Positions 1-33,460 of a DNA stretch of 64,000 nucleotides are shown one piece after another. The stretch comes from Paraescarpia echinospica (lineage: Eukaryota > Annelida > Polychaeta > Sabellida > Siboglinidae). Below the pieces are notes generated by a model, which saw only the letters and a program-made list of their open reading frames with translations, was not told the DNA's origin and ran no database searches. Position 1 is the stretch's first letter. Each line of letters begins with the position of its first letter. Made by a program: the position numbers and the translations under genes. The stretch lies in the NCBI GenBank assembly GCA_020002185.1, contig CM034533.1, forward strand, positions 41,544,116 through 41,608,115. The letters are read 5' to 3'.

Positions 1-1149
1 TAGCCTTTTACAAATTACCTACTGCTGACGATCATATAAATGTTTATATGTGGCAATCAATCATGTCGAATAACATCATACGAAGTTTTACCTTGCTTTA
101 CCTTCTGTGGTTTGATAGTTTGTATTGCATTCATGACTAAGTGCCTTATAAGTTATGTCCACTCTATGTGAAGTCAAACGTGAATCTCTGCAAAACCAGC
201 TATAGCAAACCCCAGCGGTAATTGAGATTGGGCACATATCAACTTACATATAGTTCCCGACAGCGGTGCACTTAGGACAATGCATCCTTGGCGTTAGGGT
301 ACGAATTGTGCTACAGTTAATTTATTTGAATACTGCCTTGACAAATTACCCTTCATACGTTCTTGGCCCCTATTCCGTGAGTTGGTCCGCCCTACGAAAT
401 TTTAATACGCCCCTGGTTTCCCAGATATTTGAAACCAACTGTGTTGTATTTAAACTGACATGACAATCCGTCATTAGTAATATACTCAAGCCGCACTTAA
501 ATTGGTGTGACACCACAAGGTCAGGTTCTACGTCCGTCGAATCGTGAAACATTAGCTGCTCATTTGTTTTAACGGTCTGGTGCTATCGCATCACGTCGTC
601 CTATTGACAGGCCGCTCAAACATGTTTTTGATTACGCTGATTAACGAATTAAATAATATAGGATAATTGAATGTTTGAGATCGACCGAAATGCAATTTAT
701 TGATGCATTACGCATGTTATAGAGCATTGCCCCGTCATTGCGACGGTCAACTTATTGGTTACACGTTGGTGCTTATAGGTCTGATACAAAACCACATCAA
801 TGGATATAAACATTGGATATAGACAATGTTTACCATTTGCGTTTGTTATCAGCAAAGGTATGGTTAATAAACTGTATAACACGTTTGTTAAAAGGTACAG
901 TCGTTTGTCCGTTTATAAGGCAGAACAGTAGATTAAATCTTCGTTAGCAGCCAACAGGACAACAAACCCAGTGAGCCTTATCAGAACAAGACTAGTTGCC
1001 GCCAGCCCTGCTAGTCAATGATAAATGACTGCACTAGTGTCGTCATCTTTGAAACATCGCGCGGGCATGAGACGGCATCATTAAATAATCCATTAGCTAC
1101 ACACGAACACTTCCATCTAATACGTAAAACGTGGATAAAATGTTACTTA

Positions 1150-1352
1150 ATTTATTTACTTAATTATCAACTGTTCATTTGTTACATTTTTGTGTACTTT
1201 ATTTCGTATTTATTCACGAGCGATAACCTATAATAGCCTTCGCCTGATGGACTATATATTTACTTACTTAATTATCAAATGTTCATTTCCTACATAATAT
1301 TTTGATATTACTTTGATTCGTATTTATCCTCTAGTGATAACCTCTATTATTC
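1150..1352 (+). repeat. Diverged tandem duplication, ~115-bp unit
   Basis: Two head-to-tail copies starting near 1155 and 1270 share TTACTTAATTATCAA, then a GTTCATTT block, a CGTATTTAT block and a GATAACCT block in the same order. No coding content. Confidence 0.6.
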
Positions 1353-2159
1353 TCCATATGCTCGTATTCTCGACTGATGGTGTTATACTTTCTCAGTTCA
1401 TCCTTACTTGTACACTATCATTCTATTTTTTCCTTGTCGTTTTCTTGTTTTCTATTCGCCATTCCCACTGTTACTGCAATCTCACAATTGATCGTTTTCA
1501 GGACAACTTTGTACAATGAATGATATCAACGACTTTCAAGACGGGCGTTATCTGTCGATCTGAAATGTGTATGGTATCTCGCTCGGTCGCAGTGATCGTT
1601 TGATATGAAAGGGGGGCAGGGGGCAACGATACAGTGACCACGAAATATGGCAATTTCTTGTAACTATCATATACTGTATTATTCTAGTAATATCAGCTGT
1701 GTTTTAGTACTAGTTTAATAACGCAAATGTATAATTATGTACATTAATAAACATCCGTTTGTTTTAGGACATAATATCGACACCATGCAAACTAATCAAA
1801 CAGGATTGTCAGTAGTAGTTATGGGAATTTTTAAATGACACGCATTTAACAACACACCTATTATAGTGTAAGATTTCTTAGATCAAACGATTACCGTACT
1901 GCTATTTCTTTGTAATAGTATTACACAGTTGTGCGGCAAACTAATTTCCGAGACAGCGAGTAAATACATATATGTTATTTATGAATGAATTTATATGTTG
2001 CTATTATTATATCAAACAATGTAGCAAACGACAAATAGTTGATATTGAATGGAATACGTACAATGTCTACGTCACTACGTGCAGGAATGAATGACTAATT
2101 TATAGAACACGACTGGTATTGATGATCACATTGGGAACGTACGATGTGTGGGGGAGGGG

Positions 2160-2560
2160 GTGAGTGTGTGCGTGTGTGCGTGTGTGCGTGTGTGCGTGTG
2201 TGCGTGTGTGCGTGTGTGCGTGTGCGCGTGTGCGCGTGTGCGCGTGTGCGCGTGTGCGCGTGTGCGCGTGTGCGTGCGTGCGTGCGTGCGTGTGTGTGCG
2301 GGTCTGTGTGTGCGTGTGTGCGCGTGTGTGTGCGTGTGTGTGCGCGTGTGTGCGCGTGTGTGCGCGTGTGTTCGCGTGTGTGTGCGTGTGTGTGCGTGTG
2401 TGTGCGTGTGTGTGCGTGTGTGTGTGTGCGTGTGTGTGCGTGTGTGTGCGTGTGTGTGCGTGTGTGTGCGTGTGTGTGCGTGTGTGTGCATGTGTGTGCG
2501 TGTGTGTACGAGTGTGTGTTTGTGCGTACTTGCACGCTTGCGTGTGCTTGTGCGTGTGCG
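2160..2560 (+). repeat. GT/GC-rich microsatellite (~400 bp)
   Basis: Alternating purine-pyrimidine array of GTGTGC, GCGTGTGC and related units. Open frames in all directions here (Cys-Val or His-Thr runs) come only from the repeat. Long alternating runs with CG steps can adopt Z-DNA; whether this one does is inference. Confidence 0.95.
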
Positions 2561-5345
2561 AGCGTAAACATTTAAAATTGGCTAAGATCAATTATGCTTT
2601 TTAGCCTTTGAAGCTAAATATCATCGCGTTAATCTAACCTCATTTCAAGTAGAAAAATACATTCAAATAGATCGGTGTAAGCCATATATAAACCAAAGAG
2701 ATAGGATACAATACAGCTGTCAGACTGGTACATTTTCAACAGGCGAGTCTATACTCAACTTTGATAAACGGAACCCTAAATTGATACTTCAGAGTAGAAT
2801 GTAAACGAGTCCTTATCTTGGGATCCATGTCATATTAGTAACATTACACAAACAACAGAGTGTTGCAATGGAAACTCCGTCATATTGTTTTTGCACCCAA
2901 TGCGCACACTTGCCAGTGGTTTAAAGGCAGTGTACGAAACAAACAAAAACCGACTCTACTTACATGAAACATGTCGTAGACACCAGCAGGTGATCGAGTC
3001 TTACAGACCCGGGTCAGGGTCACCGATATCTATGTCGAGGCGTGACTGCCGTTTTCTTATCAATCACAGTCGGCGACGACATTATCATTTTAGTCGTTGA
3101 CAACAACTTTTATTGCTAGTCGACTCGAGTCTAGTACTGACCCAAATCGCGCCCGAAACGGCCAATTTCACGATGTGTGACTTCAATTGGGATTCAAATA
3201 AATGATTCGCTTGGGGTTGGTGTTCATTGAATTGAGAGTTGACCTATCTTGAATACGACTCACGTCAGTCACTTTCTTAAGAATAAAGGTAAGGTCGACT
3301 AGAAGACCGATGCTCTAACAACTTTGTTAGAGCGCCCTGCACAACACAGTTTCATGTAGCAAAGGAGTCAGTGTGTTGCGTGTATGGTCATCTAGATTTA
3401 CCGGATGTGTGGCAAGGTTCGGATCAATAATTAACGTGTCGTTGATCTTTCAAACAAGGGGTTCTTCCCGTCAATTTGTAACCACCATCTTGTTTGGGGT
3501 CGAATTCGAGGCGGTACGCTTTGTCGACATTTTTCGTGAAACGTGCACGCGATCTTAAGGGAAATTATATTTAAAGTAGTCACAGCTTTCATGCAAACAT
3601 CGTTTGAATGATCGTTCAACAAGCGAAAGAAACATTACGATGACCTCCAATTAAACAAACTGACCTGATCTGAATCAAAGAAAGATAAATACACTCGTAG
3701 GCATTAACAAGTCGGATTTTCAACAGTCACCTATCACAAATGACCAAACATTCAAATTCTCAACTAGAAGTCTAACTTCAAATGTGTCACAGTATTAACT
3801 CCGTTACAGTAAACGTGCGAGTCGCCAAAGAATGGTTACAAAGGCGTCAAGTCTACTTATATTGGTCTAGTCTGGTGGAAAGGATTGTCAGTTATAACGC
3901 AGCAACCTACTAGTGAGACAGCTTAGAGGACGCAACACGGTGAAACCGACGACATTCGATCTATGGTTGAAGGTCACGCTTATTGTAAGCAACCCTTGGC
4001 ATCTTGTGATCAGATAAACAACATCACGTCGACGGCCGTAAGATAGATTGCCCCATTTGCGTACGAGGTCACCTATTTAGGCAGTTCTTTTTGAATGCAA
4101 CGTTTTACGCGCACTTGCTCTGTGAAATTACAATGGTTTGAAGGTGTGTCGTAGATTTATGTCATTGTCCTACATTTGTTTGACTTAATCAATGGTTTAC
4201 CACTCGATTTGTCTTTGTTGAAATATACGATCTTTTCGCCGTAGTCTCTTATTTTAAGTTTGATGCATTCCTCACATATAAACCTATTATGTTCATGTTT
4301 GCGCCAATGAATACAAGATATATTGTCTTCACAATGCAAGTGTTGTCTTGCGAATAGAGAATTTTAGTGGCATTTCTAATTGCATCGCTTTTGCATCATA
4401 CTATAATAAATCAGTCACCTTTGTAAAAAGTGACGCCACACAATAGATCAAACGTGTACCTGGACTTCAAGGACACGCACCTTTATACAAGAAGGGGTAA
4501 CACATGTAAGGCCTATGTTTATTTGTAGTTGACGCTGAGTAACTGTGTTTCTTTAAATGTGTCATTTAGCTATTGGTCTGCTTATAGGTGCTTTACAAGA
4601 TACATTAATAATAAACAAAATGGTTTGCTACTCCCCCGGTGAATATAAACGAAACGTACAAGATTAATAATATGTTATTTGTATAATAAACACAAGCCCA
4701 ACATTTTGTTTTGTTCTTAGTAAAGTTTTGATAGTTTCATCACGGAACACAATATTCCTTATGCAACCGCAGTGCCAGTGCTGTAAGATAGAAATGCGAG
4801 CACTCCGTTCACGGGACGTATTTCGTTTACTTTTAACCACGGATCATGTTGTTCATAAGTACAAAAACGTCCATAACGCCTCATAAATGGGTCAAACTGG
4901 ATGACGCGTTGGTTCCAGTCACACAAATTGTGTTTTTGCACAGTTTTCTGTAGCAACTCACTGTCAAAATAAAGACACCGGTGGCTAATGATTGTTGCTC
5001 CACCTGGTGTGATATCAGCACTGAGCAGTATCAGCTTCGTATCAACCACTTCGTGGACACTTTAAGGTACCTCTAATCTGTTTTATAATGTTTTGTTTGT
5101 TTATCTTCCTCTAGGTTATTTGCGAATTCCATTGATGTGTCATTATTCAATCCTACTTAGATGTGTTTGTAAGCGTAGATATATGTGTCCGCTGGATTCG
5201 ACGACATAATTGCTGTGCTAAATACAGCCAGATTTTAAAATAGATTCTTGAATTACTGCTTTAAAAGGTTATGGTGACATAGGAATGTAAGATGCGTCTC
5301 ACGCTTTATGACCTTTACTTTGTGTGCATCTGTGCCAGTGCCCGT

Positions 5346-5470
<125 letters not shown>

Positions 5471-7205
5471 GTGCAAGTAATTAAATGGAAGCTGCGAGAC
5501 TGTCCAATGGGGCAGATCGTTGAGTGGTTATACACCTATATGCCTGGACGAACAGTGTTCTCTGCGTATTCAATGCGTACGAAAAACTGACGTTCGCACG
5601 GAATGGACATTTACTTTTTCCAATAGTTCTTTCAGGTACAGATATGTTAAGGTGTATAAAAACAATCTCGTTGATATACATATAACATCGCAGCATTATA
5701 ACAATGTTGTTACCAGAGGTTTATTATGTATGCATGTTCCTGAAGTTGCTAACTTCGAAATGCCGTGCTTTTTTCTTCGTGACATGCTTATAGAAATGTC
5801 AACATGCGCGACATGTTCAGAACATTTAGTAACAACCAACATGGCGCCACCTGGTGAATATTCGGTTACCCGTTGGTAACATTCAAATGGAATCTATACA
5901 TATAGGTGAACGAGTAAGAGATGATGATCCAAAACATTCTGCTTGAGTAATTTACGTAATCAATTGCAATGCTCAAATCAGAAACATGTTTTATACACTT
6001 GGTACAACATTTGTTTTTCACTTATTGAAAAGAGAATTTATATGCTGACAGTTTCTGCAAGAAGGATTTAACTATTCTGTTAGGCCCTACTTTTTATAAC
6101 ATCATAGGGCCAGCAATTGTGAACATGTTGAGTATCGTCTGCGAGACAGCATTGCGTTAACAGTCAATATGACCTAGTTATATAACACGCTAGGTCTATA
6201 ACTGTCACACCAATGTGCGCCGTGGCACGTGCGTTACCGAGTGGTATGTTAGACCTTTATACACAAACCAGCTCAACCGTGCAGCGTTGTGTACACGATG
6301 CACTACGACACGTCTCTCGCGTTATCAGTGCGCGACTGGTACGAACACGTGCGCTGTGTTTACGTCGAATTGATCTGGTGCTGCAAGTCCACGTACGTAA
6401 TAGGGTCGCGTAAAAACGATGTCTCAGTGAAATGTAAACTGCTTCATAGTACAGACTGCTATTTGCTCCTCGTACTGTTACAAATTGTCAAACGTGACAG
6501 AATGTCACGCGTGTATGACGTAAATCAGTTAAGTTGATTGAACATTTTTTGCAGTATAAAAGTGTTATGGTAAATAATGTACAACTCAATCTATGGGTGG
6601 TGCAGTTTATTTCCGAAACACACGGAAGGTAGTCTGTTCCGTTGCCCGGAATCAGCCCGGGTGGTAATCATTAGTGCGCAAGTGTGCTGAATAAGTTGTA
6701 CTGCGTCACAATGTGTGGTCAGGAAGCCAATAATTTTACAGAAATGCGTGGGCAGTAAGGTCAAGTAGCGTTTAACAACCCTGAAACAGTGCTCGGAATG
6801 TAAATTTTTCTAAAATTGAAACAAAACGTTCCGATTATAAACATCGATATTGGCAATATAACGGATGCTAGTTGGTTCAACAATAACGCTCTTTGATTTG
6901 AGCGTGATCACGGTATTCCCAAAGGCAACCAATTCAACAATGATTTCCTCTTAATAATTACCACCTTGTTTGATTCCACGTATCGGAGCATACAACCTCA
7001 TTAAAAAATGATTAACATATAGCCTCAGCTTAAAGCTAGGATTTCATGTATACAGAAGCGGTATATAGAACGGGATATACATCTGTAGTGACGTCTCTTC
7101 TGGGAATTTCCGATTTATGTGCGGACACAATTCGAATCGCTACATGGAACGAATCAATTTTCCGCATCCCCGTGAAGAAATAATAATAATAATTTCCACT
7201 GTGCA

Positions 7206-7465
7206 CCATCCCAGCTAACATAGCGACCGTTACCCAACCATACGCCAACCTTTGGTTCACCGTTGGCGCAACGTTGGCAATTTACGGGTACTTTGCTCGT
7301 TAGTTAAACGTTGCCATAACCTGGCAACATTATGTTGGGCCAATGTCAACGGCAGACTGTGCCACGGTTATCCCAACCACGAAACAACGTTTCCGCAAAC
7401 ATTTGCCTACGTTATCCCAATCAAGAACCAACGTTGCCCTAACCATTTGCCAACATTACCCCTGC
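7206..7465 (+). repeat. Degenerate CCAACGTTGGC tandem repeat
   Basis: Roughly ten short, spaced, imperfect copies of a self-complementary CAACGTTGGC-like core occur on both strands, 120 bp before the first recognised transporter exon. This looks like a decayed short tandem or palindromic mobile element. Confidence 0.6.
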
Positions 7466-7587
7466 TACATCCATTGTTTGTCGCCGCATGCTACATTCGC
7501 ATGTTCTTCATGTACATATAAAATTCTTGCTTAAACTTAATGTGTTCGTGTTTCACTTACCATATTTCTCTTGCCGTGTTTGTGCAG

Positions 7588-26959
<19,372 letters not shown>

Positions 26960-28020
26960 GCTCAACATCTCGCAGTGTCTCGGGAACTCTCGCACCAAGC
27001 TCGCGCAAGACAAGTCCAATCTGGTGGCGACTCCGACACTGTGCCGTGATCGGCACGTGATGATTAGCACGTGATTTGCACGTGGTATGACGTGGCTGGA
27101 ATACAACCAACGTGCGATTACGAATGCCGCACGACAATTAACTTCTAATAATTAGGATACGAACTGCAATTAAATGAAACTACTAGTACACGGAGTCGCA
27201 TCGAAAATTGTGTGCGCATCTATGTAAAAAAAAGACGAAATGATGCTTCCTTTTGTAAAAATTGATTGTGTAATATAGCATGGCATATGATTAGTTTGTT
27301 ATGTTTTAATGTGAAAACTCGTTGGTGTTTAACTAAGTTATCGCTGATCTATTGTTGTAGGTGGTAAGTTTTTATTAGCGGAACGTAGAACGTAGAATCG
27401 GATTACCGAAACCATCATCTTGAACGGTCTCGGCTTGGCACGTGGTGATCGGACTAATTTGTGTAACGTTATTTCCCGCTGTTGGACATTTGACAGTTAA
27501 CAACGAGTAAGATATGTTTAACTCGTCGTCATTTCCGGTCTACAATCAAGCGGCACCGTAGGAATTTATGTTGATACTAACGTTTAGCGGGCATTACATC
27601 TGTCTGTTTCCTATTCGGTGATGAAACTGTGCACGTCTCACGTCATTGCTTTACCGGCCGATAGTCGTACTGTTGACCGGAAGTTAATAACGATTTAAAG
27701 AAGCTGTGTATAGATGTCCGGTTTGACTACATGTTCATTATTGAATGATGCAAGTTATCTGTAATTTGTTTTGTTTCTTAGCTGACTATCGTTCAGCAAA
27801 GTTTTGCTGTTGATGATATTTTTGGATAAACATGATATTATATACGCTTTACTACTAATAATTGTTAACATGTTTTGATACTGAAGCATAGCGTAGATGG
27901 CATGAGCCGCGTATAAACATCGAATGACATAAATTGGCTCGTGTGTTTATGTAGAGACTGTTGGAAAATGGTCCGATGTAACAACGAATAGTGAATGCAA
28001 AATAAAAATTAATAAACAGC
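26960..28020 (+). other. Probable 3' UTR and downstream of the SLC4 gene
   Basis: AT-rich DNA with no open frame after the TGA at 26957. Tandem AATAAA hexamers at 28001-28006 and 28011-28016 are good candidates for the polyadenylation signal. GCACGTG occurs three times between 27050 and 27085. The UTR length is inference. Confidence 0.5.
28001..28016 (+). terminator. Candidate polyadenylation signals
   Basis: Two AATAAA hexamers 10 bp apart, about 1.04 kb after the transporter stop codon, in an A-rich setting. Confidence 0.4.
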
Positions 28021-28960
28021 ATTGGTATTTGATCAAAACACTGCTACTGAATCGAAGGTAGGTAGTCAGAAAAGTATGTTTCGCTTACCCATGAAAGAAA
28101 TGCGTGATCCTGTAAAGACAAGCCACGTTATATTTCGCACTACAATTATTGCAATAATACATTCCATTATTCAACTATTCAACCGTTACCAGGACTACCC
28201 ATACACCCCTTCGACTTACTTGTGTCAACAGGATAATTAAGTGGTACGCAAAGCTATCCTAAAAGTGCATAGGACCTACAAGTTACAGGTAAATCGTAAT
28301 TTAATATAAACTGTAACAACAACTGGGTTTGCTAAATAAATTAATAATAAACAATAATTGATCTTAAAGTATCGATACCCTCACATGACCAACCAGTAAC
28401 ATAACTTAACCAAGTATTTTTGCAAAATTATTTGTTTTATACATTTAACAGCCTTTGAATATTGTTACCTAAGTATGTCAAATATCATACACGAGAATGG
28501 TAAATGACAGAGTCCGGCGATTGCGAATGCTATCAATGTTAATGACAGGCCGCTAAAGCATGTACTAATAACGAAATGTCCAAACAGGCCTCCAGGAGGC
28601 GGCACTGTTTTGATACTATATAAGTGGATGCACACTCTAGCGAAAGTGTGTGCGTGCGTGCGGGTGTGTATGGTGTGGTGTGGTGACACTGGTGTGCGTG
28701 CGTGTGCACACACACCAGTAGCCAGGTTTGGATGGGGGCTCAGTTTCATAATATTGACATCAGGTGGCGCCACTAGCTCACGTGGTTGGTTGTATTTTCA
28801 CAATGCAGAGGGCGGCACACAAAGCAAAAGTATTGCTTACTTGCATGTAAGTAATAAAATAAGACAAAAGTAAAACAGTGAGCAATTCTTTTAATTGTGC
28901 AGTGTAATCAGACAATGTCATAGACAAAACAAACAATACTATGGTGTGAACACACACGTA

Positions 28961-29099
<139 letters not shown>

Positions 29100-29194
29100 A
29101 CAGTGCTTCACTCTCCTACCACCACCACCACCACAACCATCATCACCACCACCACCACTAGCCCACCACCATCACCTGACCACCACCGCCACAC

Positions 29195-29378
29195 ATCACG
29201 AATAGCAATTTGTTTATCTCTAACTTCCTTGGGTACTTGGTAGAGAACATGTTCACAGTTTCGTCCACATCCGCTGCGATGTCGTAGTGGACGTATTAGT
29301 GCCAATGATGACAATCTGCTCTGGCCCATGCTGGCACGCATGTATGTGTGCAGTTGCCTGCGAGCGCTGATGTCCTTC
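29195..29378 (-). pseudogene. hAT transposase C-terminal dimerisation domain, decayed
   Basis: Reading the minus strand from 29378, RRQLHTYMRASMGQSRLSSLAL matches in order the end of hAT-type transposases, whose dimerisation domain follows a Leu-rich R-L-S-x-L-A-L core. A frameshift near 29295 moves to a second frame reading HYDIAADVDETVNMFSTKYP. No upstream catalytic domain was found. hAT elements move by cut-and-paste and leave 8-bp duplications; one such non-autonomous element lies at 55911-56635, but no link between the two is shown. Confidence 0.6.
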
Positions 29379-29679
29379 TGCCATACCTTGATCGCTTTCG
29401 CGCAGGAGTCAGGACATTCGCTTGGCTTCTTGCCCCTGAATCGAGCCTGCCAAGGTGCATTTCCTCTGCCAGCAGAGACAGTGTAGGCAGATCATTCTTG
29501 TTGGTTGGTTATCTCTCACAGATGACCGAGGGCACCAGACCCAGTAGGCGAGTACGCTCTCGAGACAGTGCTGAAACCCACCAAACATTACTATATGTTA
29601 CTGTATATGGAACTGTAATCACTGGTTAGTTTATGATTGAAGTAATGATACTATACTTAAATTTGCTTACTTTACATAT

Positions 29680-29950
29680 AATATATATATATATACATAT
29701 AATATTTATACATAATATATATATTATATATATATATAATTATAAATAAGACTAATCAATGTATTTTAATTGGCATGTTAACATAAATCAATGCCTATTA
29801 CTAATTATTGGCTCCTCGAGGGCAGTTATCATAGTATTAGCAGTCTCCTGACTCTACTGTTTTGTAATAATCTACCATGCTTATAATAGGTTTATACATC
29901 TGTATTATTTAAAAGTATAATATGACTTATATATATATATATATATATTG
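29680..29950 (+). repeat. (TA)n-rich patches
   Basis: Short TA arrays at 29680-29745 and 29931-29950 in AT-rich DNA. Confidence 0.85.
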
Positions 29951-30623
29951 TATCATTATTTAAAAGTACGATGGATCAAATGAAAAATTCATATGGCATG
30001 TTAAAACAACAAATTAATGTAATTTACTGTGCATCATAGAAGTGCATTTTAACAAAAACCAATGCCAATTTATTTACCACCCACCCAGCTGTATGATCAC
30101 GTGATCCAGCAGTCGTATGCAGAGGTTGACTCTGTAGTATACCTCTGGGGTATTGTTGCTGGTGTATTGCTGCGATACGTTTGCCTGCCTGCAACTCTAG
30201 GTGATTACACATCTACTGTGGCAGTCATGTCACTTGCCACGTAGAAGTAGCGGCTGAATGTGCCACTGATGTCTTCCCGTATATCCCTGTAGACTGCTTT
30301 CAGCTCATCAATCCGTGTACATAATACCATAATAATAAAACATAAACACAAAACACATGCAATATACATGATAACACATGAACTCAAGTAAAAAAGAAAA
30401 CTTTAGCCGAACACAATCTCTACTACTCTGAGAATCATTCAGCCAAGCTGTAATTACTGCATGAATACAATACATTTTGACTTTGGTTCAACATCATCAT
30501 CTTCACTTCTCTTATTATTAATTTGCAACGGTACAAGGAATTTCTTTCCAAATTGTTAATGTAATGTTCTTAATACTAGAAAAAGTAGCGTGTACTCAGA
30601 TGCAATTATACAGTATATTTGTT

Positions 30624-30950
30624 GTAGTGCCGTGGTGCAGTGGCTAGAGCTTCGGACTTTCAACCGAGAGATCCCGGGTTCGAATCCTGTGCGGCGGTGT
30701 CGAACCTTAGGCAAGTTCTTTCACTATACGTTGCTGCAGTTCACTCAGCTGTATGAATGAGTACCTGGCTATAGACATTGGTGGATATTTGTGTACGAAT
30801 AGTCTTCGCGCATTAATTGCAGCGTGGCTGGATGCTTCCCAGAGAAGTCGAGATGGTGTTCGATTGAGCAGGTCTGCCAGGGAGTAAAGTGTGAAGCGCT
30901 TTGAGCAGTCCTGAGGACTGAATAGTGCGCTCTATAAGAACTTACCCTTT
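30624..30950 (+). mobile_element. tRNA-derived SINE, near full length
   Basis: Best-preserved copy of the family with 11503-11838. A box TGGTGCAGTGGCTAGAG, B box GGTTCGAATCC, complete body and the tail AAGCGCTTTGAGCAGTCCTG. It serves as a local consensus. Confidence 0.87.
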
Positions 30951-31092
30951 TGTCACGTCTTTAATTACCGGTTAGGTGTGTGTGGTCAGTGGAACAACAA
31001 TATTCACGGATCATTCGCTAAGTGACACCACCAAACACCTTCACCTTATCGTTACGAAATACACTTTAGTCACCAGTCAAATAAGGATTTAA

Positions 31093-31295
31093 GCCGTATT
31101 TATTTGTAGATGGAGAACAAAACGCATGCCTAACTATGACCTAAAATCGAGTAACTCCCAAACATTTAATCCAAGGGACGCGGCAAAACTTGGGGAAAAT
31201 GGCGTCCCGTCTTGTTTTGAAAAACTGCGCTGCGCCGCATTTATTTGTAGATGGAAAACAAAAAGCGTGCCTCACTATGACCTAAAACGTACACG
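31093..31295 (+). repeat. Direct repeat pair, 141-bp spacing
   Basis: Copies at 31093-31156 and 31234-31295 share TTTATTTGTAGATGG, then an AACAAAA block, then CTATGACCTAAAA. Confidence 0.8.
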
Positions 31296-31514
31296 TTTTT
31301 GACAAAGGAAAAATTAAGATGCAATGGGGACACTTTATTTTGAGAGGGAGGGGGGGTAAGATGCAATTTAATTTTTGGGGGTGGGAGGGTTCACAATTTA
31401 CGAGGAGTTCAGAAAAGGGGGGTTCGCTACGGGCCTGGTGAGTGTGAGTGTCTGTCTGTTTATATGTCTGTCCGTCTGTCAGTCTGTATGTGTCCGCCTG
31501 TGAGTGTTTGTCTC

Positions 31515-31570
<56 letters not shown>

Positions 31571-31580
31571 TGTGTACATG
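31515..31580 (+). repeat. (GT)n microsatellite
   Basis: About 25 GT units with a GTAT interruption. Confidence 0.95.
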
Positions 31581-32097
31581 CGTGCGTACGTGCGTTCGTC
31601 CGTGTGTTTGGTTTCCGAGTAACGAGAGATCAGGAATGCAGTACTGAGATACGGCGTATATACAGCGACGCTAAAAGCAATCTCAATATCCAACATTATC
31701 ATGTTGCGATAAGTAAATGTGCTAAATTGGTAATTTAGCTGGACATACATAGGCCCTACATCTGCTATCAATGCCAGGTTTTATGCGCAGGGCCTAGTTA
31801 AAAAAATTAACGTAACTGTGGCGCCATATGCCGGACTGACATGGCGCCACCATTTGCTGCACACATGAGCCTGGAAACAAACGGTATTTTCCAGTTTTAG
31901 ATGTACCATAAGTTAGCCAGAATCTGGGTAAGTACGTACGCACGCACCTCAGTTCATCATACAGTACGTAGCAAACAGACGTGACGCGGACAATTGCAAT
32001 ACAACAGTTAATAAGTATTAAAATATATCTTTCTTGCTCAACTGAGAACATACGATGCTCTCGTTTATTGCGAAATTGTACCACTACAACAACTGTC

Positions 32098-32364
32098 GTT
32101 CTAGCGATTCCGGGTTCCTCTTGCTACCGTTTCGAACATTGGGCAAGTTCGTTCACTCCACGTTGATCCAGTACACTCAGCTGTATGAATGAGTACCTAG
32201 CTATAGACAGTGTAGGATAATTTTTCACGCAGTAATTTCAACAAGGCTGAACCCTTCCCAGAGAAGTCGAATTGGGTTTTGATTGCTGGTCTGCCAGGGG
32301 TGAAGGGTAAAGCGTGCTGTGCCTTCCTAAGGATTGGATACCCCGCTGTAATAATAAACCTTTA
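32098..32364 (+). mobile_element. SINE copy lacking most of the tRNA head
   Basis: It starts within the B-box region (TTCCGGGTTC) and runs through the body (GGGCAAGTTCGTTCACTCC, TCAGCTGTATGAATGAG) to an eroded tail. Confidence 0.75.
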
Positions 32365-33334
32365 CGGTTCGTCAACAGAAAATTTCATCGATCATAACTG
32401 TTTTAATGATCGTTTCTTCTTCGTTATCATCGTATTGTTGGAAACCCCTGTTTCCGTGTAATATCGCCCATCATGGTTTGATTGCGCACACAAAAATATA
32501 CGATGTGAATACTCGCTGTTATGGACACCATCGGGACTGGGCCTTGGTGGCATGAATAGCGAGGTGATCGTATTAGCCGGACTAATGTCCTACATTATAT
32601 TTATTACGAACGTAATTTGCAACTGACCGAGGGAGATCTTTATTGCTTATTATTATTACCAAGTTGATCGCAAAACGAAGTTAGACTATGCTTTATTCTG
32701 ACACATACAGACAATCATGCGTTGTGACGATAAAAAGGAATTAAACTGGTTTAAAAACTTCCACTGGAGACCATAATTACAGGATATTTGCCCAGCCTCT
32801 CATATACTTTGTTGAATGCGCCATGAGAGGTAGCACTTGGTGCATTGGTCGGGATTGAATGCCAAATATGTACAGCTAAGGGGGAATAGTTTAACAGAGA
32901 CCATTAGCAATTGTAAATAAGCCGGTACTCGAAATCTCGCGTTGGCGCCTTACAAAACAGCATGAGGTAACTGCTCAGTTAGTGGTTCTACGTTCGACTG
33001 CGACAACACATAAATATATGTCCGTTATAGTTTGAAATTGATGTGCACAGCCATACTGATGTGATATTTAGAACATCTATAGATAACAAAGAAAATACCC
33101 GACCTAAGAATAAGCCAAAAGAGTCCACTAGACACATTTTATTTCACTGTCACAGGCCTAGCACAGCGCCTGGCTGCTACATTGCAGATGTCAGCAAGTG
33201 ACTCGCAGGTTTTTAAAAAACTTGTCAAACGTGCTGATAGGTATTTCAAATTCAAGGGTCTGTATACGTACACCGACGCACGTTCGAACATGTGTGCGCA
33301 TGCACACCCAGACAGATATATAAACACACACATA

Positions 33335-33460
33335 GGCCTACAAAGAAACAAACTGACAAACACACACTTGCGCACACGCACACTTGCGCACACGCGCACG
33401 CACGCACGCACGCACATACACATACACGCGCAGACACGTACACGTGTACGCACATAAGCA
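33335..33460 (+). repeat. CA/CG-rich simple repeat
   Basis: Imperfect CACACG and CGCACG units; open frames on both strands here are artefacts. Confidence 0.9.
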